Shown here: positions 14,977 through 23,159 of the stretch, in pieces
How the letters are laid out: each line of letters starts with the position of its first letter
Position numbering within the stretch: position 1 is the first letter of the stretch
Source of the DNA: an uncultured bacterium
GTDB taxonomy: Bacteria; Bacillota; Clostridia; Lachnospirales; Lachnospiraceae
Assembly (NCBI GenBank): GCA_905215155.1
Contig: CAJMPJ010000040.1
Coordinates: 1 to 31,968 of the forward strand
Direction: 5' to 3'
DNA: 31,968 nucleotides
Notes under the pieces: model-generated
The model's database searches: none
What the model saw: only the letters and a program-made list of their open reading frames with translations
Told to the model about the DNA's origin: nothing
Made by a program: the position numbers and the translations under genes

Positions 14977-15006
14977 ACGTGTTACTGGTAATGCAGGCAA
15001 GATCGG
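14977..15006 (+). promoter_or_regulatory. RAT site (BglG/LicT-type ribonucleic antiterminator)
   Basis: The block GTGTTACTGGTAATGCAGGC (14979-14998), followed by AAGATC, matches the LicT/SacY RAT pattern GGATTGTTACTG...GCAGGCAAAACC. Its 3' part (GATCGG) is also the 5' arm of the terminator at 15001-15071, so folding of one excludes the other. The cognate antiterminator is encoded by the third gene of the operon (18536-19393). Confidence 0.9.
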
Positions 15007-15081
15007 ATTAAACGTATGCGTATAAGACGAATGGGGTATTTTGTCTTATAGGGAGATCGTTTAATTGGGTCTTTTTATTTT
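15001..15081 (+). terminator. Leader terminator controlled by antitermination
   Basis: The outer stem pairs 15001-15014 (GATCGGATTAAACG) with 15058-15071 (CGTTTAATTGGGTC), with one mismatch and two G-U pairs. An inner hairpin ATAAGAC/GTCTTAT lies inside. T5-A-T4 follows at 15072-15081. It overlaps the RAT and would stop transcription before the PTS gene when LicT is inactive. Confidence 0.88.
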
Positions 15082-15132
15082 GTCATTCCGGCCGGATGAC
15101 GAATGAGAAAATACTTGAAAGGGGTTTTGAAT

Positions 15133-17076
15133 ATGAATTATAATCAAATTGCCAAAGACATTTTGTCGAATGTTGGCGGTTCTGGGAATGTAAATGGATT
15201 AACCCATTGCTTTACAAGATTAAGATTTCAATTAAAAGATACAAAGAAAGCCAATAAAGAGACTATTGAGCATTTAGAAGGTGTAATTTCCGTTGTGGAA
15301 AGCGGAGGCCAGTTCCAGGTGGTTCTTGGAACCAAAGTCAATAAGGTTTATGACGCCATCGTTCCTATGCTGTCCATTGATGAAACCACAGAAATCAGCG
15401 AAGAAAAGACTTCCATTTGGAACCGTATCCTGATTGCGGTTTCAGCCATGTTTACTCCTATGGTCCCGGCCATTGCAGCTTCCGGACTTTTAAAAGGCTT
15501 CCTTACCATTGCAAAAATCGTTGCAGCGAAGCAGGGTGTGGATATTACGGTAAATCAGACGTATACGCTGATCATGGCTGGAACGGACGCCCTGTTTTAC
15601 TTCATGCCGTTGATCTTAGCTTATACCAGTGCCAAGGTATTTAAAGCAAATGAATTCATTGCCATGGCACTTGGCGGTACCATGTGTTATCCTTCCGTTG
15701 TCGCACTGATGACTGGACAGGAAGCAGTAAGCATGTTTGGCATTAACATCACCAAAGCCAGCTATGCTTCCTCTGTGATACCGATCGTCATCGGCGTTTT
15801 CATTCTTTCCTATGTACAGAAATTTTTAGAGAAAGTGATTCCGGAAGTATTAAAGATTATTCTGGTCCCTGGTTTATCACTCCTTGTAATGATTCCGGCA
15901 ACCTTTATGGTATTTGGACCCATTGGTATCTACATCGGTAATGCCATTAACTTTGTTTACACCGGCATGATGAATCTAAGTCCGGCCCTCTGCGGCGCTT
16001 TTATCGGAGGGATGTGGTGCGTATTTGTTATTTTCGGAGCACATCGGGCGCTTCTTCCTATCGGTATCAATGACGTTGCTCAGTTTGGGCATCAGAATCT
16101 TCTGGCTTTTGCAGGTGCGGCCAACTTTTCACAGGGCGGAGCTGCACTGGGGGTTATGTTAAAGACGAAGAATAAAGATTTAAAGACAGTAGCGGCATCT
16201 GCAGCTATCTCTGCCTCTGTCTGCGGTATTACGGAACCAGCTATTTACGGCTGTAACCTGCGTTTGAAAAAACCGATGATTTATGCCATTATCTGCGGAG
16301 CCGTCGGCGGTGCGATCATGGGAATCGGCGGTGTATACGGTGATTCCTTTGCCAACAACGGAATTCTTACCTTTGCAACTTATGCGGCATTTGGTCTGAA
16401 ACCATTTATATATTACCTGATTGGTATCGGTGTTTCCTTCTTTGGTGCAATGATACTTACTTACATGTTTGGGTTTGAAGAAGTGGGAGAGAAGAAAAAG
16501 AAAGCCAACGTGCCTTCAGAAGCGGAAATTACAGAATCAGTGACAGAAGAAAAAGCAGAAAAAGAAGCAGAAAAAAAGGCAGAAACTGAGATCGCAGAAT
16601 TGGACCCGTCAGAAGCGGATATATTAATCGGCTCACCCATCGAAGGAGAGGCTGTTTCAATGACAAAAGTCAATGATGAAGTATTTTCTTCTATGGCATT
16701 GGGAAACGGTGTTGCGATCATCCCGGAAAAGGGAGAGGTTGTGGCTCCCGAGGACTGTACCGTAACTTTGATTTATCCCACACTCCATGCACTTGGTCTT
16801 ATGCTGGATAATGGGGTGGAAATGATCATTCACGTTGGAATTAACACCGTTCAGTTAGAAGGGAAATATTTTGAGAAATTTGTTGAAGAAGGAGCTCATA
16901 TTAAAAAAGGAACAAAAATTCTGTCCTTTGATATTGATGCGTTAAAGAAGGAAGGCTATGATACGATTGTACCGATCATTGTAAGCAATACTCCTGTATT
17001 TCAGCAGGTTTCCGGTATTGCCGGCAAAAAAGCGGCACTTAACACATCGGTCATTGCCATCAAAAAAAATCAGTAA
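15133..17076 (+). CDS. bglP: PTS beta-glucoside transporter, EIIBCA
   Basis: A 647-residue fused permease in BCA order that takes up and phosphorylates beta-glucosides such as cellobiose, salicin or arbutin. EIIB is at residues 1-85 with phospho-Cys26 (LTHCFTRLRF). EIIC spans about 100-460 with around ten membrane helices and conserved FGAHRALLPIG and GITEPAIYGCNLRLKKP. A Glu/Lys/Ala-rich linker (about 455-490) leads to EIIA (IGSPIEGEAVSMTKV, ALGNGVAIIPEKGEVVAPED) with phospho-His567 in MIIHVGINTVQLEGK. The start at ATG 15133 follows GAAAGGGG; an ATG at 15103 has none. It is the first gene of a RAT-controlled operon, and the phosphoglucosidase follows after 12 bases. All three domains look intact. 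The symbol reflects family, not a proven substrate. Confidence 0.93.
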   Translation: MNYNQIAKDILSNVGGSGNVNGLTHCFTRLRFQLKDTKKANKETIEHLEGVISVVESGGQFQVVLGTKVNKVYDAIVPMLSIDETTEISEEKTSIWNRILIAVSAMFTPMVPAIAASGLLKGFLTIAKIVAAKQGVDITVNQTYTLIMAGTDALFYFMPLILAYTSAKVFKANEFIAMALGGTMCYPSVVALMTGQEAVSMFGINITKASYASSVIPIVIGVFILSYVQKFLEKVIPEVLKIILVPGLSLLVMIPATFMVFGPIGIYIGNAINFVYTGMMNLSPALCGAFIGGMWCVFVIFGAHRALLPIGINDVAQFGHQNLLAFAGAANFSQGGAALGVMLKTKNKDLKTVAASAAISASVCGITEPAIYGCNLRLKKPMIYAIICGAVGGAIMGIGGVYGDSFANNGILTFATYAAFGLKPFIYYLIGIGVSFFGAMILTYMFGFEEVGEKKKKANVPSEAEITESVTEEKAEKEAEKKAETEIAELDPSEADILIGSPIEGEAVSMTKVNDEVFSSMALGNGVAIIPEKGEVVAPEDCTVTLIYPTLHALGLMLDNGVEMIIHVGINTVQLEGKYFEKFVEEGAHIKKGTKILSFDIDALKKEGYDTIVPIIVSNTPVFQQVSGIAGKKAALNTSVIAIKKNQ

Positions 17077-17088
17077 AGGAGTTTTAAT

Positions 17089-18513
17089 ATGAATAAAATG
17101 AAAGCCAAGTTTCCAGATAACTTTTTATGGGGAGCATCTTCTTCCGCATTCCAGATCGAAGGCGGTTGGAATGAAGGCGGCAAAGGCCCTACGGTTGCTG
17201 ATGTAAACTCCTTTAAGCGTTCCCATTTACAGGCAGACAGTAAGGTGGCCAGCGATTTCTATCATCATTGGCCGGAGGATATTGCCCTGATGAAAGAGAT
17301 GGGGCTGGACATTTACCGTTTTTCCATTTCATGGGCAAGAATCATCCCGGATGGGGATGGAGAAATCAATCAGGAAGGCATCAAATTTTATAATGATGTG
17401 ATCAACTGCCTGCTGGAAAACGGCATTCAGCCATTTATTACCCTGTATCATTTTGACCTTCCCTATGCACTGGTTGAAAAATACAATGGCTGGGAATCCA
17501 GAGAGTGTGTAAAGGCATTTGAACGTTATGCAAAGGTATGCTTTGAGACATTTGGCGACAGAGTCACCTATTGGCAGGTCCACAATGAGCAGAACCTTAT
17601 GGTCCGTGTGGATGAACGGGTAAATATCACCGCAGAAGACAGCTGGGAGGCAGACCGCCAGAGGGCACAGATGGATTATCATATGTTCCTGGCCCATGCA
17701 CTGGCTGTGAAAGCGTGCCATTCCATCATTCCGGAAGGAAAGATCGGTCCGGCGGTGTCTTCCACCTGTACCTATCCGAAGAGCAATCGTCCGGAAGACG
17801 TTTGGGCAGCAAGGTTAAATGACTGGTTCAAGACCGATTATTGTCTGGACATGCATTACTACGGCCGTTATCCCGGATATTATATGCGTTACTTAAAAGA
17901 GAGAAATATTGTTCCGGTTATGATGCCGGAGGATGAAGAAATTTTAAAAGATGCAAAGATGGATTTCATTGCACTCAATTATTACCGCACCCTCTGCGTC
18001 AGCTATCTGCCGGCGGATGACGACCATCCGGTAGGAGAGAGAACCTTCCCGATCAATCAGGTTGATTTTGACCAGTACGGATATTTCCATCATATTAAAA
18101 ACGAGCATCTCGCTTCCAGCGAATACGGAGCACAGATCGACCCGTTAGGTCTTAGAACCGTATTAAACAATTATTATCAAAAATATCATCTTCCGCTTAT
18201 CGTTACGGAAAATGGACTTGGTACCGCCGATACCCTGACAGAAGACGGAAAAGTCCATGACGATTACAGGATCGACTACTTAAGAGAGCATATTCTGGCC
18301 TGCAGTCAGGCAATCGAGGACGGAGTTGAGATGATGGGATATTCTCCATGGTCTGTTATGGATTTACTCAGCTCCCACGAAGGATTTAAGAAGCGTTACG
18401 GATTTATTTATATCAATCGTGAAGATCATGATTTAAAAGATATGCGCCGCATTAAGAAGGACAGCTTTTATTGGTATAGCCGCGTAATCAAAACGAACGG
18501 GGAAGAACTCTAA
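17089..18513 (+). CDS. GH1 6-phospho-beta-glucosidase
   Basis: A cytosolic 474-residue GH1 hydrolase that splits the 6-phospho-beta-glucosides delivered by the PTS into glucose 6-phosphate and glucose or an aglycone. It begins with FPDNFLWGASSSAFQIEGGW as usual. The acid/base Glu167 lies in WQVHNEQN (the common motif is NEP; here NEQ), and the nucleophile Glu374 in PLIVTENGLG. Near the C-terminus, the stretch after 'WSVMDLLSSHEGFKKRYGFI' carries the Ser/Lys/Tyr arrangement that binds the 6-phosphate, supporting a phospho-enzyme rather than a plain beta-glucosidase. AAAGGAG sits just upstream of ATG 17089. It lies between the PTS and antiterminator genes on the same transcript. Confidence 0.92.
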   Translation: MNKMKAKFPDNFLWGASSSAFQIEGGWNEGGKGPTVADVNSFKRSHLQADSKVASDFYHHWPEDIALMKEMGLDIYRFSISWARIIPDGDGEINQEGIKFYNDVINCLLENGIQPFITLYHFDLPYALVEKYNGWESRECVKAFERYAKVCFETFGDRVTYWQVHNEQNLMVRVDERVNITAEDSWEADRQRAQMDYHMFLAHALAVKACHSIIPEGKIGPAVSSTCTYPKSNRPEDVWAARLNDWFKTDYCLDMHYYGRYPGYYMRYLKERNIVPVMMPEDEEILKDAKMDFIALNYYRTLCVSYLPADDDHPVGERTFPINQVDFDQYGYFHHIKNEHLASSEYGAQIDPLGLRTVLNNYYQKYHLPLIVTENGLGTADTLTEDGKVHDDYRIDYLREHILACSQAIEDGVEMMGYSPWSVMDLLSSHEGFKKRYGFIYINREDHDLKDMRRIKKDSFYWYSRVIKTNGEEL

Positions 18514-18535
18514 ATAACAGAAATGGGGTTTGGTT

Positions 18536-19393
18536 ATGAGGGTTGTTAAGGTAATGAATAATTCTCTGCTGCTGGCAATTGATGACAGCGGCAGGGAAGT
18601 AATTCTGATGGGAAAGGGAATCGGTTTTAATAAATCCATCGGACATCATTTGAAAAGTGAAGACATTGAGAAAGTGTTTGTCTTAAAAGACCGGTCCATA
18701 TCCAAAAATATCATCCGTCTTGCATCTGAAATTGACAGTACTTATTTTGAACTGGCCAAACAGGTGATTGACTATGCCATTGAAACTTATGGCATGGTAC
18801 TGATGGAGCACATTTATCTGGGACTTACGGATCATCTTTCTTTTGCTGTGAAAAGATACAAAGAGGGGATTTTTATACAGAATTTTTATACACAGACCTT
18901 ATTGCGTTTTAATCCGAAGGAATATCAGGTCGGCTTATATGCCCTGCAGCTTGTGAGGGAGCAGCTGCAGGTGGATTTGCCGCAGGATGAGGCCGGCAGC
19001 ATTGCCTTTCATTTTATCAATGCCCAAAAAAATAACTCTTATAGTACAGACGACCAGACAATATTTGAAACCGTCAAAGGGATTTTAGATATTGTGAAAT
19101 ATAACTTCTCCATTGTTTATAATGAAGATGGAATCGGATATACCCGTTTCTTAACCCATTTGCGGCTTTTTGCACAAAGGCTGGTGGATGGCAGTCAGGA
19201 CCTCTATGATTATGAAGATTCTTTTTATACACATGTGATAGAAAGCTGTCCGATGGAATACGAATGTGTCAAAAAAATTGAAATCTTTATCCAGGAAAAA
19301 TTTAATTCCAGGCTGTCGAGACAGGAAGAAATGTATTTAACGGTCCATATTCATCGTATTTTGGAGGAATACTCTCAGCAAAACAGGAAATGA
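18536..19393 (+). CDS. licT: Transcription antiterminator, BglG/LicT family
   Basis: A 285-residue RNA-binding antiterminator. An N-terminal CAT domain (residues 1-56, VVKVMNNSLLLAIDDSGREV) dimerises on the RAT hairpin. PRD1 follows with H100 (LTDHLSFAVKR) and H159 (IAFHFINAQ), and PRD2 with H208 (FLTHLRLFAQR) and H271/H273 (LTVHIHRI). These histidines occupy the same places as in B. subtilis LicT, so control by EII-dependent phosphorylation of PRD1 and HPr-dependent phosphorylation of PRD2 is expected. The ATG at 18536 follows GGGG by 7 bases; a TTG two codons earlier is less likely. It should act on the RAT at 14977-15006, making the operon autoregulated by substrate. Confidence 0.93.
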   Translation: MRVVKVMNNSLLLAIDDSGREVILMGKGIGFNKSIGHHLKSEDIEKVFVLKDRSISKNIIRLASEIDSTYFELAKQVIDYAIETYGMVLMEHIYLGLTDHLSFAVKRYKEGIFIQNFYTQTLLRFNPKEYQVGLYALQLVREQLQVDLPQDEAGSIAFHFINAQKNNSYSTDDQTIFETVKGILDIVKYNFSIVYNEDGIGYTRFLTHLRLFAQRLVDGSQDLYDYEDSFYTHVIESCPMEYECVKKIEIFIQEKFNSRLSRQEEMYLTVHIHRILEEYSQQNRK

Positions 19394-19404
19394 AGGGATA
19401 GAAA

Positions 19405-20583
19405 TTGAACGATCAAACTTTTACGCGTAACCAGGAACTCCGTTATCTTGCTATGGTTTCCCTGTTTTGGTTTGCGCAGTATATATACATCCCCTATCAG
19501 ACGACTTATCTGACTCTTTTAGGTGTAAGCAGTACCTTTACCGGAATGGTCGTGGGAGCATATGGGATCACCCAGTTGTTGTTTCGGTTGCCCATAGGAC
19601 TTTGTGCGGATTCCATTGGAAGACATAAGGGTTTTATCATGGCGGGAACGCTGTTTTCAGGTCTGGCCTCTTTTTTTCGGATTTTTTGGGGCAATGGAAT
19701 GGGATTTTTAGTTGCAAACCTGTTTTCGGGCCTGGCATCGGCCATGTGGATTTCCTTTATGGTGTTTTACACCAATCACTTTTCTGCAAAGGACCAGCAG
19801 TCGGCTACCAGCAGAATTGTAATGTTTAACAACTTTGGTATGCTTGTGGGGTTTTTATTAAGCACCATCGGCTACAACAGCATCGGAATGGTGGGAATCT
19901 GTATTCTCAGCGTGTGTGCCGGGCTGCTTGCTTTTTTTCTCTCACTTCAGATTAAGGAACCATGCAGAAAGATGGAAACCATTCATACCAGGGACCTTCT
20001 TTCCGTATGCAGAATCAAAAGGCTATGGTTATTCGCCATACTTGCTCTCATTCAGCAGGGAATTCAGCTTACAACTGCCATGTCATTTACAAATCAGATT
20101 CTAAAGGATCTTGGAGCCTCCAATGGACTTGTTGGAATCTCTTCTATTATATACATGATTTCCGCTGTAGGTTTTGCTGCGTTTGCTTCTACGTTTCTCT
20201 GTTGTAAAAAAGGTCCCAGGTTCTGGATACCGGCAGTTTTTGTCGTTGTATCTGTATATTGTATCCTGATACCGTCAGCAAAAAGTGTACTTGAACTTTT
20301 GATTCTTCAGATACTCCCCGGAATGTCCACAGGAATCCTGTTTTCTTATATAACCTCTGAGGCCATGTGCGGAATTCCCGGAGAGAAGCGTTCAACAGCG
20401 ATGGGACTTTTTCAGGCAGTTTATGCCGTGGGAATGACCACATTTCCTATTTTTACAGGAAGCCTGGCTTCCGCGTTCAGCCTCAGGTTCGGTTATCTGG
20501 TGTTGGCGGGAATTTCGTTCATCGGTGCCATGGTATCACTTCTATATTATATTAAGAAGAACAAAAGCAGCAGAACGTTATAG
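19405..20583 (+). CDS. MFS transporter
   Basis: A 392-residue protein with about 12 hydrophobic helices and the MFS motif A in the loop between helices 2 and 3 (GLCADSIGRHKGF). It begins at TTG 19405, 6 bases after AAGGGATAG and only 11 bases after the licT stop, so it is the fourth gene of the beta-glucoside operon. The substrate cannot be read from the sequence. Because GH1 action on aryl-beta-glucosides frees phenolic aglycones, an aglycone or sugar exporter is a reasonable guess. It has no periplasmic or regulatory extension, and looks intact. Confidence 0.85.
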   Translation: MNDQTFTRNQELRYLAMVSLFWFAQYIYIPYQTTYLTLLGVSSTFTGMVVGAYGITQLLFRLPIGLCADSIGRHKGFIMAGTLFSGLASFFRIFWGNGMGFLVANLFSGLASAMWISFMVFYTNHFSAKDQQSATSRIVMFNNFGMLVGFLLSTIGYNSIGMVGICILSVCAGLLAFFLSLQIKEPCRKMETIHTRDLLSVCRIKRLWLFAILALIQQGIQLTTAMSFTNQILKDLGASNGLVGISSIIYMISAVGFAAFASTFLCCKKGPRFWIPAVFVVVSVYCILIPSAKSVLELLILQILPGMSTGILFSYITSEAMCGIPGEKRSTAMGLFQAVYAVGMTTFPIFTGSLASAFSLRFGYLVLAGISFIGAMVSLLYYIKKNKSSRTL

Positions 20584-20590
20584 TACAATA

Positions 20591-20645
20591 AAAAGGAACG
20601 GGTGCTCAGTTTAGCTGGGAACCGTTCCTTTTTTTGCCCACATCA
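20591..20645. terminator. Bidirectional terminator
   Basis: AAGGAACGG (20593-20601) pairs with CCGTTCCTT (20632-20640), with an A-run on the left and T7 (20639-20645) on the right. It separates the convergent MFS and subtilase genes and can serve both. Confidence 0.9.
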
Positions 20646-20659
20646 GATCCATGTTGGGT

Positions 20660-22333
20660 TCATATGACAGAAATCCGTTTAAATAAATGATAGATATCCA
20701 ACTGTCCGTATCCCCACGTATTATTGGGATATGTATCGGTGCTGCTTCGTCTTGCACCTCTGACGATCATACGGTTCACTAAAAGCCCTGTAACATTCGT
20801 AAGGTTTCCCCTGCAAAAGCCCCATTCCATCACCATGGCAGCGGCTCCGGCTGCATGTGCAGCGGCGGCTCCTGTACCGGTGATGATTCCATACTCATTT
20901 TCCCCCATGGCACAGGGGATACGAAAGCCAGGGGCCGCAATATCGGGGACGATCTGACCGAAGCTGGTGTAACCTCTTCCTGATTCCGCCAGAATCTGAT
21001 CGTTAAACTGGTCATAGGCGGCAACCGTGAGCGGGTTTCTGGCATTTCCTGGTGCGGTGATGGTGGTAGAAGAGGTGGATTCATAAAAATAAGTTTCTCT
21101 GGAAAGCAGGTTTCCGGAAGGCAGCCAGGATCGAATGGAAAACGGCTCATTTTCAATGTTATGGAGCATAAAAAACCAGGGACCGGGAATGGGATTTTCA
21201 AAACGGACCAGAATCAGCTGATCACCAGATTCTCCCTCCATATTGATATTATTGACCCAGATCCTGGTTTCCCCATAAAAGAGCTGATAGTTTTGACAGG
21301 CTTTGGCGGAGGGGGATTCTTCCTGGATAAATTCTCCTTCAGGAGATGCGATATCGAGAAGGACTCTTCCAGGCGGGAAAGGCCAGATTTCCATGGAGAA
21401 ACTTTTATCCGCACTTCCTATATTCATATAAAAGCCGTGTTGAAACGGCGGTGAACTTACATGATGGAAATAGTGTCTGCCTTTGTTCCCTTCATTGCCG
21501 GCAGCTATTGAGACATCAATTTTAGGCAGACTGACAATATGGTCAATATAAGAACTGAGTGCTCCCCGTCCGCTGTGCCCGCCCTGGCTGCTGCCGAGAG
21601 CAATGCAGATGACAAGAGGCCGGTTTAACCGTTCCGAAACGGAAATAAGAAACCGGATTCCCAGTATGATATCCGATTCCTGGTAACAGAGAGCATCTTC
21701 CGGTACGAGAAAAATGTTCTTTAGATTTTTTTTTGCTTCTTTTAACTTTACAACGGCCAGCTTGGTTTGAGGTGCCACTCCTGTAAAAGATTCTTCTTCA
21801 TTTGGTGTTCCGGAGGCTATGCTGGCAATAGCGGTCCCATGTCCATTGGTATCATTGGTCGGTACGATTTTCCAGGGGGCAGATGATTTTAAAGCTGAAT
21901 TAATATGGTTTTTTCCGTATTCAGAGCCAAAGTCAAATCCTGACGGCGGCAGACCGCTTTGATCCGTTTGATCCCAAATAGAGAGAATGCGGGTGCTCCC
22001 GTCTTGATTGCGGAAAGCTGGATGCTGGTAATTGATGCCGGTATCTATGATCCCGATGATGACTCCCAGCCCAAAAAGATTCAGGTGGGGTTGTCTCTGG
22101 ACACTTCCGATGCCTGATTTTTCCACGCTTACTTTTGAGGAAAGCGTAAAAAGGGAAGGAAAACTGTCATAGGAATGAAGTCCCAGATCACACGCATCCA
22201 TCTTGCTTTTATGTATATGGAGCAGAGAGTGCTTTTCATTGAGTTTTGTCACGTTTTGATTGTTATTAAAATCCGGAACCAAAGCATTGTTTATAATGAA
22301 ATCATAATATTCATTGTCCAGAATTTTTTGCAT
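20660..22333 (-). CDS. Csp-like S8 subtilase with substituted catalytic serine (predicted pseudoprotease)
   Basis: A 557-residue subtilisin-fold protein of the clostridial Csp type: a short pro-like N-terminus (about 1-75), subtilase core interrupted by a long beta 'jellyroll' insertion (about 310-440), and no signal peptide. Catalytic D97 (IGIIDTGIN) and H165 (NGHGTA) and oxyanion N280 (AAGNEG) are kept. The serine motif GTSxAAxHxAG reads GTGAAAAHAAG, with Gly488 (codon GGA at 20870-20872) in place of Ser. It is therefore expected to be proteolytically dead. In C. difficile the germination pseudoproteases CspA and CspC act as bile-salt/co-germinant sensors, and CspC also has Gly at the serine position. 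A role in spore germination is inferred. The start at ATG 22333 follows AGGAGG. It stands alone. Confidence 0.88.
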   Translation of the reverse strand: MQKILDNEYYDFIINNALVPDFNNNQNVTKLNEKHSLLHIHKSKMDACDLGLHSYDSFPSLFTLSSKVSVEKSGIGSVQRQPHLNLFGLGVIIGIIDTGINYQHPAFRNQDGSTRILSIWDQTDQSGLPPSGFDFGSEYGKNHINSALKSSAPWKIVPTNDTNGHGTAIASIASGTPNEEESFTGVAPQTKLAVVKLKEAKKNLKNIFLVPEDALCYQESDIILGIRFLISVSERLNRPLVICIALGSSQGGHSGRGALSSYIDHIVSLPKIDVSIAAGNEGNKGRHYFHHVSSPPFQHGFYMNIGSADKSFSMEIWPFPPGRVLLDIASPEGEFIQEESPSAKACQNYQLFYGETRIWVNNINMEGESGDQLILVRFENPIPGPWFFMLHNIENEPFSIRSWLPSGNLLSRETYFYESTSSTTITAPGNARNPLTVAAYDQFNDQILAESGRGYTSFGQIVPDIAAPGFRIPCAMGENEYGIITGTGAAAAHAAGAAAMVMEWGFCRGNLTNVTGLLVNRMIVRGARRSSTDTYPNNTWGYGQLDIYHLFKRISVI

Positions 22334-22383
22334 GAAAAGCCTCCTATGCCTTTTTGACGCAGTATATATATATCATATGCAGA

Positions 22384-22413
22384 TGGTATGGGCAGCTTGC
22401 ATGAAAGTTATGC
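22384..22413 (-). promoter_or_regulatory. Candidate sigma-G promoter of the subtilase gene
   Basis: Read on the minus strand: GCATA (22413-22409), 18 bases, CATACCA (22390-22384). The sigma-G consensus is GHATR, 18 bases, CATWHTA, so only one -10 position differs. The predicted start lies about 45 bases before the ATG. No better sigma-A promoter is visible. Forespore expression would fit a Csp-like role. Confidence 0.45.
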
Positions 22414-22443
22414 TCTCTGGATAGTGCGGGCAGAATCATATCG

Positions 22444-22508
22444 AAAAAAATCCCCTTTTTCTCGTTGAACAGCTATCTTTCATAGCCTGGTTCCCTGCGA
22501 AAAAGGGG
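22444..22508 (-). terminator. Long-stem terminator of the nitroreductase gene
   Basis: On the minus strand CCCCTTTTTC pairs with GAAAAAGGGG (the arms lie at about 22499-22508 and 22452-22461), with an inner GCTAT/ATAGC hairpin. It is followed by seven T (complement of 22444-22450). Confidence 0.75.
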
Positions 22509-22521
22509 GGTGTATTAGTAT

Positions 22522-23073
22522 TTACTTTTCTGTGGTTTTCCCTTCTTTTATCCCTTCAAAGGAGTCAAAGAACACGGTATGCTCCAAATCGTAACGTTTC
22601 TCATGAAGGGGATGGGGCTGACAGTCTTCTCTTGGATAGCCAAGGGGAAGCAGTGCTGCAGGAACCAGGAAATCGGGAATCTCAAAAGCTGTCCGGATGG
22701 CTTCCGGATCAAAATGTCCCACCCATGTTGTTCCTAAACCTAGTGCTGCCGCCTGAAGCATCATCTGGGTGGTGACAATACTGGCATCGACCATGCCCAT
22801 GTCCGCCTGGTCGTAGGACCTTTTCCAGCTGACAGATTTATCATAACAAATCAGCAAAGCCATGGGAGCATGAAAATGATAGCTGGTGCAGGATTTTAAT
22901 TTGGTAAGATTTTCTTCGCTTTCTATCACAAGAATTCTCTGAGGCTGATAATTGACAGCAGTAGGAGCCACTCTTCCGGCTTCCAGGATCATATCCAGTT
23001 TTTCCTTCTCCACTTTCCGTTCACTAAATTTTCTCACCGAGTAACGATCTTTTGCCAATTGTAAGAAATCCAT
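22522..23073 (-). CDS. Nitroreductase-family flavoprotein, 183 residues
   Basis: A small FMN-dependent oxidoreductase of the nitroreductase fold. The N-terminal RYSVRKFSE phosphate-binding motif (about residues 10-18), APTAVNYQPQRI (about 36-47) and the GLGTTWVGHFDPE region (about 116-128) are characteristic. Members reduce nitroaromatics, quinones or flavins using NAD(P)H; the natural substrate cannot be told. ATG 23073 follows AGGAGG. It is a single gene between the subtilase and the phosphorylase, both on the same strand, and has its own terminator. Length is normal for the short clostridial subgroup. Confidence 0.9.
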   Translation of the reverse strand: MDFLQLAKDRYSVRKFSERKVEKEKLDMILEAGRVAPTAVNYQPQRILVIESEENLTKLKSCTSYHFHAPMALLICYDKSVSWKRSYDQADMGMVDASIVTTQMMLQAAALGLGTTWVGHFDPEAIRTAFEIPDFLVPAALLPLGYPREDCQPHPLHEKRYDLEHTVFFDSFEGIKEGKTTEK

Positions 23074-23159
23074 AATAAAGCCTCCTTAGCCATTTTTCCC
23101 ACATTATAGCATAGAATAAGGAAAAAAGCAAAGCCATAAAACTGGCCTTGCCCTTTCAA

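Noticed and set aside
16461..16721. Minus-strand frame inside the PTS gene
   Set aside because: Mirror of the Glu/Lys/Ala-rich linker of EIIBCA; low-complexity shadow.
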